From Prochilodus magdalenae (Eukaryota > Chordata > Actinopteri > Characiformes > Prochilodontidae), in contig JAMWET010001193.1 in assembly GCA_024036415.1 (NCBI GenBank), positions 62,001 through 126,000 on the forward strand: 64,000 nt of DNA. The letters are read 5' to 3'. The position numbers and the translations under genes are program-made. Every line of letters starts with the position of its first letter. Position 1 is the stretch's first letter. The notes under the pieces were generated by a model. The model was not told the origin of the DNA. It did no database searches and saw nothing but the letters and a program-made list of their open reading frames with translations. Of the stretch, positions 35,431-46,712 are shown one piece after another.

Positions 35431-35881
35431 TTATACAGTAGATAAATTTTTGCGCCAAGGCCCATCAGACTTGAGGAGCTCTTCACTGCATTGGCAGCGG
35501 ATTTTTCTGCGCCGACGGGCCTGGGTATGTGAGGGCCGCTGTGGAGAGGCAGCAGGATGGGTAGAGGAGCCCCCAGACTGAGGGGATTTTAAAGGGCCCA
35601 GGGGATCAGACTGCAGGGGCCCAGATGTTGATGGTTCAAGAGGAGATGAGTGGGGTGCTGATGTCTGGGAGGTGTGCATGCCACAGACATCTATGCCACC
35701 TGGGACTCCATCCAGCACTTCTGGGCCTAGGATGGCCAAAACACTCTCCTCATTAGGAGTAGTGTCAGAGTGCTGCTTTCACCACCAGTTCTTTGTTGCT
35801 CCCTCCTTAGGGCTGCAGCCTTCCACTTCGTCACACTGGCATAGTCTCTGAATTTATCTTCACAGTGATCTCTTGCCATGT
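35431..35881 (-). pseudogene. Frameshifted multicopy ORF, possibly a Myb/SANT-type transposon protein
   Basis: Minus strand. An ATG at 35881 opens a frame with DKFRDYASVTKWKAAALRRE; near 35755 a one-base shift is needed to continue into the frame that gives ESVLAILGPEVLDGVPGGID, a proline/serine-rich linker, and ARRRRKIRCQCSEELL. The helical, basic KW..A..RRE start and the acidic middle resemble small Myb/SANT-like partner proteins of PIF/Harbinger elements. That assignment is tentative. Confidence 0.4.
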
Positions 35882-36839
35882 TGTTTTTTTTTGGCAGTAT
35901 TTGTAACTGATTTTTTTAGTTTTGAGAAAATAATGTGCTGATTTAGATGAACCTCATCAACCAGCACACTAATTACTTTAGCAGTAAACAGAAGCTTTCC
36001 TGCCATTTTGGTTATTTTACAAGTCTATAGGACATCTGATAACTAGCACAGAGTTTATACAGTGTAGAGCATGAGCAAGTAGCTGGTGGTTTCTCCCAGA
36101 TTTTACACCTGCTCAAAATTGGTTAATTATTGTATGACCATCCCGGAGGTAAAAAGACCAGAGCATAACTGACACTTTGAATTTGCCCTTCTTGTGTATG
36201 TGTGAGTATTTCACAGCTTATGAAAAAGATGTTACAAAGTTAATCTTTATAAGAAACATTTATCAAGGGGACAACACATCAATGTGGGGACATCTTTACA
36301 ATACTTTAGTAAGTAAATTAATCATCACTGAGAGCTTTCGTTGTCCTTATAAAAAAAGGTGGGAAGAACACTTCAGCTTCGAACCCGCATCTGCATGCAT
36401 GAGAAACTGATCACATTGCTATCGCATGCCGTTTTCATCAGATTAGCCCACTGCACCAATGAGACACAGAGATGGTCCTTAGTAATTGCAGTATCAGAGC
36501 CTACAAATGCATCGGTGTGGCTAAACGTTCTTCCATTTGTTTCTTTTAAAAGAATCTTTGCATAGTATTACCATGTTCATAATGATGCACATTCATATAT
36601 TATTAATACTTATATTTATTATTATTGTTATTTTTTTATTAGCATTTGATTGTCTATTCCATTAATATTATTGCTGGATTTTTATAATATGAATAAACAT
36701 GTGTTACAAAATAAAATAATGTGTTCATTACGTGATTTCGGTCACAACTATCAAATTTTAGTTTAATCTTGCCGGTTTGTGAGTTTTAACACAGTTTCCC
36801 GCTGTGAAAGTCCGACCAAACACATCTGGAAACATGGTT
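35882..36839. other. Intergenic, nothing recognised
   Basis: Two overlapping plus-strand frames (36177-36410, 36359-36565) have no recognisable domain. AT-rich with a (tta)n stretch near 36597-36630. Confidence 0.4.
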
Positions 36840-38703
36840 CAAACTACTGTGGTACTAACTACAGGAGAAGGAGAAACCAAGGACCATGATGAGAAACTGA
36901 GACACTTCTTAGAAAGATGTCGTGAAAGGAATATCAAGCTCAATGCTGACTGTTCAACTTGAGAAAAGAGGAAGTGACATACATTCGACATTTGCTGACA
37001 TCAGAGGGATTAAAAAATTGACCCAGAAAAGGTGCGAGCAGTCACAGAAATGCCAAGACCGACAGATGTAAAAGGAGTACAACATCTTGTAGGAATGATG
37101 AACCATATGTCCAAGTTTTATCCTCACCTGTCAGATTGTGAAGTCTTGAGACAACTCACTCACAAAGACAGCATGTGGGACTGGACTCTAATGCATGAGG
37201 AAACTTTCGTAAGGCTGAAACAAGACACCAAGACACCAGTTTTGAAGTATTACAGCCCTAAAGAGGAGCTAACACTGCAATGTGACGCATCAGAAACAGG
37301 TTTAGGAGCTGCTCTTACACAAAATGGAAAGCCTGTAGCTTTCACAAGTAGAGCACTCACGGCAATGGAAACAGGCTATGCTCAAATAGAGAATGTATCA
37401 AATAGAGAGTGTCTTGCAATTGTCTTTGGAACGGAAAAGTTTCATCAATACACTTATGGTCGTCAAGTGACAGTTCAGAGTGATCATAAGCCACTAGAAA
37501 ACATTCTCAAAAAGCAATTACTGAGCGCTCCAAAAAGACTTCAAAGAATATTACTTAGATTACAGAAGTACAGTATTCATGTGACCTATGTGCCAGGCCG
37601 AGAGATGCTGCTTGCTGATACTTTAGGTAGAGCATACTTACCGGAGAGTACCATGGGCTCAGTTGAAGCAGAGATTGAAATGGTAAATATGGCACAGTAT
37701 TTGCCAATCTCAACAGAGAGACTGAAAGTGATACATTTGGCAACAGAGACTGATGCAAATCTGCAGAAACTGATCCAGACAATTCAAACAGGATGGACAG
37801 TGAACAAAAGGAATACACCCGCTAAAGTAGCACACTACTACACCTTTCAAGAAGAACTGACTTTCCAGGATGGGATAGTCTTTAGAGGAGAGCGAGCGAT
37901 CATTCCAGAAGCAATCAGGGAAGACATTATGCATAGAAAACACTCCTCACACCTGGGAGTAGAAGAATGTCTCAGATGTGCAAGAGAGTGTGTATACGGG
38001 CCAGGGATGAGCGAACAAATCAAAACCTATGTAGCCAAGTGTGACACATGTAGGTCAATGGTTATCAGACAGCAAAAAGAAACATTACATCCACATGATG
38101 TTCAGGACACACCATGGGCTAAAGTAGGTATTTGTTTTTGAGAACAAAGACTATCTAGTAACAGTGGACTATTATTTCAATTTTTGGGAAGTTGATTACT
38201 TACCTGATACTATGTCCAGCACAGTTCACAGCTCATTTCGCTAGACACGGGATTCCGGATGTCGTATGTTCGGACAACGGACCCCAGTATATCTCTCAGG
38301 AATTCCAGCAGTTGGCCCAGAGGTGGGAGTCTGGGCACAGAACATCGTCACCTGGTTACGGAAAAGCAGAGTCTGCTGTAAAAACGGCTAAGAAGATAAT
38401 GAAAAAAGCAAAGGCCTCAGGTCGAGACCCCTACCTGGCTATACTGGATCACCAGAATACACCAAGCCAAGGCCTAAACGCAAGTCCAGCCCAAAGACTT
38501 TTTTCAGAAGGAGAACAAGAACTCTTTTACCCATCACTGACAGTCTTCTGAAGCCAGAGATACAACAGACAACACAAGGGCTGAGACACAACCAGCATCG
38601 GCAGGCTAAATACTACAACCAAACAGCAAGGGATCTGTGTGCTCCCAGGTTCTGGGAGGACAACTGTGTAAAAGAACCTACTTAAAACTAAAACAAAAAG
38701 GGA
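36840..38703 (+). mobile_element. Ty3/gypsy retrotransposon remnant (pol 3' half)
   Basis: The order is reverse transcriptase tail (KLRHFLERCRERNIKLNAD, about 36890-36950), then a 369-codon frame (37032-38141) with the RT connection (PRPTDVKGVQHLVGMMNHMS), RNase H (LTLQCDASETGLGAALTQNG, later VQSDHKPLE) and the integrase zinc-binding region with HLGVEECLRCARE and KCDTCRS. A frameshift near 38140 precedes integrase core pieces: VDYY, SDNGPQY and GKAESAVKTAKK, carrying the D, D and E positions. Gag, protease, the RT YxDD part and the 5' LTR are absent. A candidate polypurine tract (aaaacaaaaaggga) ends at 38703. It is dead, 5'-truncated, and host-genome resident. Confidence 0.85.
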
Positions 38704-39388
38704 TGTAACAATATCATTGTTAAGGAACTGAGTTTTATGTTTCTGCACGGACTTTTTAGAGTGTGACACAAACAATGTGACTTCGGGTCTGTAGAATGGT
38801 AGCTAGAGACACACACACAAGTTACATTATGTTGTAATTCTTCCAAATAAATAGAAAGTAAGCAACATTATTGCTTTAACCATCAATTCTGTTTATTGAG
38901 ATTGTGAAAGAGAACAGAATGAAACAGTTGGCTAGGCTTGTCAACTCAACGACATTTCAAAGGCCGAAACATTTGTGTTACACTTTTAAACACAGTGAAC
39001 TATATATATACTGCAACGGCGGTAGGGGAGGGATGTTCAGTTTAGCCAATCAGAATCCAGCACACGGTATATATAGGTGGTGTCGGATACGTTGAGTCAG
39101 TTACAGTTTGTAGAGATATGCCGGATGGTCCTAGCATTGAACCGTAATGAATTCGGGTGCTGGAGCTAGGCAGCTGTTGAACTGTTGTAATGCTCTCGAA
39201 GGTCCTGACTAAAGGCTTAACCTTGTCGTGTGCCCTTCTTCCACACCTCCTCTATCGCACGCAGCCGATAAACCGCAGCATCTCCACCGGACGAGCAGCA
39301 GGTCAGGTGGCTAGGTGAGCCCACACTGCCCGTGATAGCTGTTTGCTAATGTTAGCGGTAAAGTGCGGCGATAACCGAAAACACGACA
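38704..39388 (+). repeat. Candidate 3' LTR of the Ty3/gypsy remnant
   Basis: It starts TGTAACA directly after the polypurine-like tract and could end at AACACGACA (TG...CA ends). It holds a CCAAT box (tagccaatcag, about 39045) and a TATA box (ggtatatatagg, about 39067-39078) in promoter-like spacing. A weak point is that AATAAA (about 38848) lies before, not after, the TATA box, and there is no second LTR to compare. Confidence 0.45.
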
Positions 39389-39452
39389 ATACTTATGAAA
39401 ATGGAGACCCAACAATTACGTTTCCCAATTAAGTCAAGTTTAGCGCTTTCAT

Positions 39453-39785
39453 TTGCAAGCATTTCTTACTGGAAGCCACGGCACAGCGTTGCGTTGTATA
39501 TTCGAAGCACAACCCGCTAAGGAAACATTTAAACGTGTAGTTATGGCAAAGGCAGAACTTCTAGATATTATTCAATCAAAACACTCACATCTGGGCATTG
39601 GAAGGTTCACTTCAGTAATTCCAAAGAGGGTCCTCGCCAGGTGGGAAATCAATCTCAAAATAGTGGACGAAAATTCCAGCAAAAAACTAAAACCCCTTTC
39701 AAAATTGCTCAGTAGACCCCGTTCAACCGAGAAGTCAAAAATGAGCACGCTCAAAGTAGTTGGCTTTGCCTCAACTACGGTTTAA
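39453..39785 (+). CDS. Doubtful ORF, 110 codons
   Basis: Lys/Ser/Thr-rich frame (KRVVMAKAELLDIIQSKHSH, later SSKKLKPLSKLLSRPRSTEK). No domain recognised. Its last 20 bases fall inside the left arm of the large inverted repeat at 39764-40076, and it follows the candidate LTR closely, so it may be part of a repeat. No splice or paralogue support. Confidence 0.15.
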   Translation: MQAFLTGSHGTALRCIFEAQPAKETFKRVVMAKAELLDIIQSKHSHLGIGRFTSVIPKRVLARWEINLKIVDENSSKKLKPLSKLLSRPRSTEKSKMSTLKVVGFASTTV

Positions 39786-40076
39786 CTACAATTTGTATAT
39801 TTTGCTGACACACATCCCAAAGTAAGGCCAACCCTGAACTAGAAACTTAATAAAGTTAGTTGAGTCAATTACTTTGATATACCCTGCTGAAACTCATCCC
39901 ACATGTGGTTTCAGTAGGGTTATACAGTGTGGTATTCAGTAGAGGTATGTGGGATGAGTTTCAGCAAGGTATATCAAAGTAATTGACTCAACTAACTTTA
40001 TTAAGCTTCTAGTTAAAGGTTGACCTTACTTTGTGACCTGTCTGCAAAATTGTAGTTGAACCTAGTTGAGGCAAAG
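39764..40076. repeat. Large inverted repeat (130-140 bp arms, about 42-bp loop)
   Basis: Left arm 39764-39904 pairs with right arm 39947-40076 with few mismatches: left 'ctttgcctcaacta', 'ttagttgagtcaattacttt', 'actcatcccacat' against right 'atgtgggatgagt', 'aaagtaattgactcaactaa', 'tagttgaggcaaag'. The strand could fold into a long hairpin. The loop contains one unit of the 50-bp repeat that continues to the right. Confidence 0.85.
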
Positions 40077-40345
40077 GGGTATGTGGGATGAGTTTCAGCA
40101 GGGTTATACAGTGTGATATTCAGTAGAGGTATGTGTGATGAGTTTCAGCAGGGTTATACAGTGTGATATTCAGTAGAGGTATGTGTGATGAGTTTCAGCA
40201 GGGTTATACAGTGATATTCGGTAGAGGTATGTGTGATGAGTTTCAGCAGGGTTATACAGTGATATTCGGTAGAGGTATGTGGGATGAGCTACAGTAGGGT
40301 ATCCCACATACCTCTACTGAATATCACTCTGTATAACCCTACTGA
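40077..40345. repeat. 48-50-bp tandem repeats ending in an inverted copy
   Basis: About four full units (gtatgtgtgatgagtttcag, then cagggttatacagtgtgata, ttcagtagag) and a partial fifth, two of them shortened to 48 bp by loss of GT. After 40300 the unit turns round (tatcccacatacctctactg, then aatatcactctgtataaccc). Together with the adjacent inverted repeat this is one compound structure. Confidence 0.85.
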
Positions 40346-40924
40346 AGGTCATTCCATTTACATTTAACAAAGCTCACATCGTAAAACACCACTGAAGGTA
40401 ATCAAACATATGAGACATTTCTATCAAGTTCATAAACTTGTACAGTTTCTTCATCCAAAGGAAACTGAACTTTGTGCATAAAAGACTGTAATACATGGTC
40501 AAACTACTTTACTCACCAACGCCCTTCTCACTTATGATGTGACACACCTGATTGCTAAAGCCCAACACAATCCTTCCCACTACAACTACCCAATGTTCAC
40601 TAAACAACAGAACACTTCTTATTAGTGATCTTATTACAGAGAATTAGAATTAGTTTCTAACAGAGATCAAAATGTTACAGCAAATTTATTTGAAGCTGCT
40701 CCTAAAAAATCCTAGACAGCTTTGTTTAAAAGCAGCTTGTGGGTAGCTCTACATATAAGCTACTTCAACATCTGGTAATGTCCCTGGTCTCATGTCATGA
40801 TCTTAAATGTTAGATTAAAGGAAACTCTTGTACTTCCTCCACAGCAACCCAACTAATTAACGATAACGTTTCTGGTAATGTGTTTAAACACAACTTAGCT
40901 GAAAAGTGATAAGCTAAAACGAAT
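40346..40924. other. Intergenic, nothing recognised
   Basis: Separates the hairpin/tandem structure from the left flank of minisatellite array 2. No gene. Confidence 0.4.
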
Positions 40925-42170
40925 AACCCTCCTGATAAGCCACCTTTATCAGAAATGACTTTCTGTATTATCACTTATCAAGATTTTACCACTGTTATAA
41001 ACACAGTAAGTTCATTCACAGTCACAAGCTCTACATTTATGAACTCTGAAGAGCAGGTGGTTTGGCAGACACCACAGCCAAACACTGTGCTTGGAAGCAG
41101 TAGCCAATCTGTAGGGATAGAGAGGGAATCGCCAATCTGTAGGGATAGAAGGGAAATAGCCAATCTGTAGGGATAGAAGGGGAAAAGCCAATCTGTAGGA
41201 AAAGAGAGGGAATAGCCAATCTGTAGGGATAGAAGGGTAATAGCCAATCTGTAGTGATAGAGAGGGAATAGCCAATCTGTAGGGATAGAGATGGAAGAGA
41301 CAATCTGTAAATTATTCATCAAATAGCCAATCTGTAGGGATACAGGAGTAGCCAATCTGTAGGGATAGAGAAACTTAGGCAATCTGACAAACTATAGAGA
41401 TTGGAAGAGACAATCAAGATGATAGAGAGGATATAAAATAAATTGTAGGGATAAGACCTGAATAGCCAATCTGTAATTTAGAGAGGGAATAGCCAATCTG
41501 TAGGAAGAATTAGTTAATTAGCCAGATGAGTAGGGATAGAGAGGGAATAGCCATCTGTAGGACAAGACGTGGACTAGCAGATCTGTAGGGATAGAGTGTG
41601 GAATAGCTCCATCTGTAGGGATAGAGAGACCTTTAGTTCTGTAAGGATATGAGGGATTGGCCAATACTGTAGGGATAGAAGGGAATAGCCTATCTGTGAG
41701 AAAAGAGATATGACTAGCCAATCTGTATTGGATAGAGAGGGAGATAGCCAAGCTGTAGGGATACTAGAGGGAATGAGCCAATCTGACAAAGTTTGAAAGA
41801 GAGGGACCCTAGCCAATCTGTTGTTGGATAGATAGGGAATAGCCTATTCTGTAGGGATCCATACGAGAATAGTCCAACTCTGTAAGGATAGAGAGGGAAT
41901 AGCCAATCTGTAGGGATAGAGAGGGAAGAGTCTATCTGTAGGGATAGAGAGGGCATAGCCAACCTGTAGGGACAGAGAGGGCATAGCCAATCTGTAGGGA
42001 TAGAGAGGGAATAGCCAATCTGTAGGGATAGAGAGGGAATAGCCAATCTGTAGGGATAGAGAGGGAATAGCCAATCTGTAGGAAAAGAGAGGGACTAGCC
42101 AATCTGTAGGGATAGAGAGGGAATAGCCAATCTGTAGGGATAGATGGGAAAATGAGAGGAGAGAATGTGT
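40925..42170. repeat. 29-bp minisatellite array 2, diverged, with the same flanks as array 1
   Basis: The left flank (40940-41035) matches 29516-29640 nearly base for base. The array then runs from about 41100 to 42150 with the same gaatagccaatctgtaggga/tagagaggg unit. The two outer parts are regular but 41290-41880 is heavily mutated (units with indels), unlike array 1. The right end (gggatagatgggaaaatgag, then gagaatg) also matches array 1. Confidence 0.9.
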
Positions 42171-44520
42171 TACACACTGGCACTAATCTATTTTAATAAT
42201 ATGGTTTACTTTTATTGTTTTTATATGGTACCTCTGCCTGGTCTGATTGTCTGCTTGCTTTGACTCTTGCTTGTTTATTGACTCTGACTCAGTTTAGCCC
42301 TTGATTGTAATTCCTTGTTCTTGGTGTTGTTATGTTTCAGTACAGTACCTGTTTAAAAAACTGTGCCTTGCTTTTAGTTCAGCGCGCGTCACAATCTGTT
42401 CAGCTCCTCCAGGATTTTCTCTAACAACGTTCTAATCATTAGAACCCGATAGTGCACCTGATTTTAATTGTAGACATTTTAAGTAGTAATAAAGGTGGGG
42501 CTGTTCTAACCATTTCCTCACAAGAAAACTACATTTCTGTTAAGTACATTTTATAAATGTATTTAGTTATGTTGCCTCAGTATTGTTCATATAAGTAATC
42601 CAGATGTTTACATATGTTTAAAAAATCAAGCTTTTCATTTGTAAAAACAAAGATGAAGCAGTGTTAATGTTGAAAATATAAACCAGCTCTTTATGACCAC
42701 TAACTTTTAACTGATTTAAATGTGGAAACTGGAGTTATAGAATTATGACTCTGTATGACTTGAGACTTGACTGACAGCAGGACTTGACTTGTTTGAATTT
42801 TTCCATATTAACTTGGAACTTGCTTGAGACTTTAAGGTTAAGACTTGATATGTACTTGTGATGCGCACATGTGTGACTTACTCCCACATGTGCCAGATAA
42901 TGACCCTCTGCACACCCCTTTTGTAAAACAAAAAAGAGTTTAAGGCAGATACCTCTTTTTGTTATTATATGTCTAAGCTACGGAACCTGACCAGAACAAG
43001 GGAAGATGAACGGGATGGTAAACTTTGACAACAGCAAGCAAAGGTGAGTCCTACACTGTAAGGTGATCAGCTGATGTTTAAGATTGTAATGTTTTATTGC
43101 CTGCAAATCATAAACTTGCTCATGTGGATTTTTATATCCCTGTCAAAGATAGCTAGGTGCAGCTAGCGATGTACGCAAGCCAAAGCCTAACGCTAAATCT
43201 GGCTGCTCCGAAAATACATACTCTGGACTTGACTTTACTATGATAGTGTACTCCTCAATTTAACAGATACCATATAAAACATTTCAGAATTATTTATACA
43301 GTCCCCTCACTGGGGTCAAATAAAACTAGCGACTAACTGGTGAGGTACCACTAATAGGACCAATAGGATAGGCGGAGGACAGAGAGTGCTGGTGTGAACA
43401 TTTTTTTTCCCAAACTTATATTTTTACTTATTTCAAAATTCATGTTCATTTCAATCAACTGTTTCAATCTGTTTTACATTACAAAAACAGCACCAGACGT
43501 TGTACACTGCAGGGACTCATAAATACTAATGAAGAAGAACAATGTTGTCCACATACACCGCTGCCTGCTTATTCTACAACACTAATCTCTGCAGCGACCA
43601 CGTTTACAACAAAACAACATAGCTATTCCTTGGTCACACCCACAGATTCAGTCACAGAACTCTAGTTAGCTAGTTCTTCTAAAATGTGGGTAGTTTTTTA
43701 TCAGGTAAGACGGAAAAATCAGTAATAGCTTGGGAAGGGCATATTTAACGTTACATGATTTCTGCCATATTATTCTGTTACGTTGGTTGCTGCTGATACA
43801 CTGGCCTCCTCGAAAACCAAACTGCACACGGACCACGGAGTATGAATGCTGAAATGACTTAATGTCCATTCCTACTAGTAACAGTGATACATTAGCTAAG
43901 GCTAGCTCACCCTAGCTAGAGACTTTATCTCACCTGTTAAGGTGAGAATTAGCCAGCTGTTTACCATCTTAAAGCTCTTCTAAGCTCTAAGCTGTCTCCA
44001 TCTTTCAAAAGCAGCGCCAGTATTCATTCATATTTTACTCCACCCTGGTCATGGGGCTCTTTAGTTCTAGTAGAATTAAACGTTATCTCTGTCGATCCAT
44101 ATTGTTTGCTTGCTTCTATGGCTGCAGCACACCGTGTTTGTTACCAATTTGTTTCAAATCTGGCAACCAGGGGTGGAAGTGGGCGGTATCACAAGCCAAA
44201 CCACAAACAGACTTTCTGGTCCGATTAGGAAATATCAAAGCATAAAATACTGGCGGTAGCATTGTTGTGGAGGAAAGTTAGTAGTTAAACTTAAAAACGT
44301 CTTAAAACTCTTTAAAATAAGGCATTAATGATTTAGTGAAGAAAATGTATCACATCATCTTTTAAGAAACATTTAAAAATGTGTTGATTTAACTTGGCGT
44401 TTAACTAAAACTTGCTTCTTCTAGGTTACTTACCCATACATTTAATGTGTCTTGGTTTAATAAAACTCAAAGTTTTTAAATAGAGTTAAATATAAAAAAA
44501 ATAATTCTATCAGGTCTATC
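42171..44520. other. Intergenic, nothing recognised
   Basis: 42215-42400 is T/G-rich like the retroelement-like patches at 2640 and 4395. No gene; short frames on both strands without domains. Confidence 0.4.
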
Positions 44521-44862
44521 ATGAAGATTCTAGGACAACATATAGTCAAGGATAATAGTCTTAATGGTCAAGCAAGAGTTAATAATTTCCCAATCATCAT
44601 GGTTACTAAAACCTTAAGGAATGTTACTGATTGTATTAATCTCAAGGCTACAAATGGGTTAACTATTCAAAACTTAATTTTATGTGAACCTGTATTTGCC
44701 TACTTTGTATTTAATGTCTATCAGCTTAAATCAAAACACAAATATAGACTTTTTATTTCATATTCAAAACCACCAGTAAACCTACACATGTCTTCTAATT
44801 TTTCTGAATTTCTGAACTTCCATGCGGACTGTTTTGCATTTCACGCAACTCTCTGTTATTAA
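44521..44862 (+). repeat. Repeat-derived ORF sharing a segment with 54170-54230
   Basis: A 113-codon frame without recognised domain. The part at 44760-44805 (tcaaaaccaccagtaaacct then acacatg(t/c)cttct) is repeated at 54180-54222, also in an open frame (KPPVNLHM(S/P)S). After both, related words continue (attcataac(t/c)atttcat), at 46728 and 54284, but in the first copy a LINE interrupts. A dispersed repeat is more likely than a gene. Confidence 0.4.
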
Positions 44863-44889
44863 TGGATTGAAATAAACGAATAACATACA

Positions 44890-45208
44890 TTTAAGCTAAA
44901 ACATAAAATCAAAATCAAATCACTTTTAATTTCACGTCACATTTTCACAGTTGTGAAAGTGAATAAAAAATATAGGAGCATAGTCCCTTACAGTACTTAA
45001 ATACAAAAAATATACATTAGACAATAAATATATACAATGCTAAGCACTAAATTCTCTGTTTATACTAATATAGAATTATATAACAGTAATATAGAAAGTT
45101 AGAAATAAAAACTATGATATATTCAGATGTACACATTTCATGTAGCACTATGGTAAGGCTGAGGTAGATGAGAGATGCAGGGTATATACAGGGCATACAA
45201 TATTGATA

Positions 45209-45249
<41 letters not shown>

Positions 45250-45252
45250 GTA

Positions 45253-45331
<79 letters not shown>

Positions 45332-46660
45332 ATGGAAGATAACAGTAGGTCAGTCTATATGTGCAAGTATAATATGCTAATGTAAAATGCAGAGTGATAA
45401 CTGTCCATGGAGATCATCGTTTAGATGGTTTTGGTGAGGTGTGCTGAACCAGGTCCATTTACCTGTGCATCAGCACTACTGGCTGTTCAGTAGCCTGATG
45501 ACTCTGGGGAAGAAACTTTCTCGGAGACAGCTGGTACTGGACTTTATGCTTTGGAAATTCCTCCCACTTGGCAGCTGTGAGAACAGACAATGGCTTGGGT
45601 GGGTGGAGTCCTTTAGAATCCTCTTGGTTTTCCTCAGGCAGCGGCTGGTGTATATAAATCCAGGAGGTTTGGAAGCTGAAGCCCGATGACGTACTGAGCT
45701 GTCCGCACCACCCTCTGCAAAGCTTTCCGCTCGCTAGCAGTGCAGCATATAACCAGGTGGCGATGGAGCCAGTTAAAATGCTCTCCACAGTACATGTGTA
45801 GAATATTCTGAGGATGCTGGGGTTCATATGAAATCTCCTTAGTTGTCTGAGGAAAAAGAGGCGCTGTTGTGCCTTCTTCACCACCCGTGTGGTGTGTTCA
45901 GTCCATGTGAGTTCCTCTGTGATGTGAACACCGAGGAACTTAAAGCTGCTGACCCTCTCTACAGCGCCCCATTGATGGTGATGGGTGTGCACTCTCTCCT
46001 GCTTCCTGAAGTCCACTATCAGCTACTTGGTCTTGTTGATGTTGAGAGAAAGGTTATTCTGTGTGTACCACTGTGTCAGAAAGCTGACCGCTTCTCTGTA
46101 GGCCTCCTCGTTGTTATTGGAGATCAGGACCACAATTGTAGTGTCATCTGCAAATTTGATGATGACATTGGAGCTGTGTGCAATCGTGGGTATACAGGGA
46201 GTACAAGAGAGGGCTGAGCACACAGCCCTGTGGGGCTCCAGTGCTAAGGGTCAGTGAGGAGGAGGTGATGCCAGCCAACTTTACCACCTGGCGTCGGTCC
46301 GTCAGGAAGTTCAGGATCCAGCTACACAGAGAACTGACCCAGATCCCGAAGCTTGATGTCGAGTCTCGACGGGACAGTGGTGTTGAATGCTGACCTGTAG
46401 TCCACAAACAGCATTCTCCCATACATGATCTTTCTGTCCAGGTGGGAGAGGGCGGTGTGCAGTGTGTGTGTCAGGGCTATTGCATCATCAGTGGATCTGT
46501 TCTGTCGGTTGGCGAACTGTAGTGGGTCCAGGGTGGCAGGTAGTGAGGAGCAGATAAAATCTCTAACCAGCTTCTCAAAGCACTTGCTTATGATGGAGGT
46601 AAGAGCAACTGGGTGCCAGTCATTTAAGGTGGTAATCTTGGCTGTCTTTGGAACTTTGGA
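44890..46660 (-). mobile_element. LINE (non-LTR retrotransposon) fragment with reverse transcriptase
   Basis: Minus strand. RT motifs in order, in several frames: [53 protein letters not shown] (catalytic Asp), [28 protein letters not shown] (the FADD catalytic box, about 46140-46155), then KFLGVHITEELTWTEHTT, VVKKAQQRLFFLRQLRR and IESILT-like VESILTGSI. The 5' end is missing beyond about 46660 and there are frameshifts and stops. A non-coding 3' part continues to about 44890 with a TG/TA microsatellite inside. It resembles L2/Jockey-type fish LINEs; the clade is not certain. Confidence 0.85.
45209..45330. repeat. Compound (TG)n/(TA)n microsatellite
   Basis: TG run, short TA run, TG run, then TA run, inside the non-coding tail of the LINE. 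Confidence 0.95.
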
Positions 46661-46712
46661 ACATTGGTTTATGATACATTATCACAAAGGTATAATAAAA
46701 CAATGTCTTTGA

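Noticed and set aside
36355..36405. Possible tRNA on the minus strand (gcgggttcgaagc)
   Set aside because: A B-box-like word is present but the T-stem does not pair and no acceptor or anticodon stem can be folded.
38192..38551. Integrase ORF as an independent gene
   Set aside because: It is the frameshifted continuation of the Ty3/gypsy pol remnant, with its D and E motifs in order.
41012..42183. Several minus-strand ORFs in the second minisatellite
   Set aside because: Same repeat-driven effect, further broken by indels.
45203..45385. ORF over the TG/TA microsatellite
   Set aside because: Encoded by dinucleotide repeats (CVCVC, YIYIY); no coding evidence.
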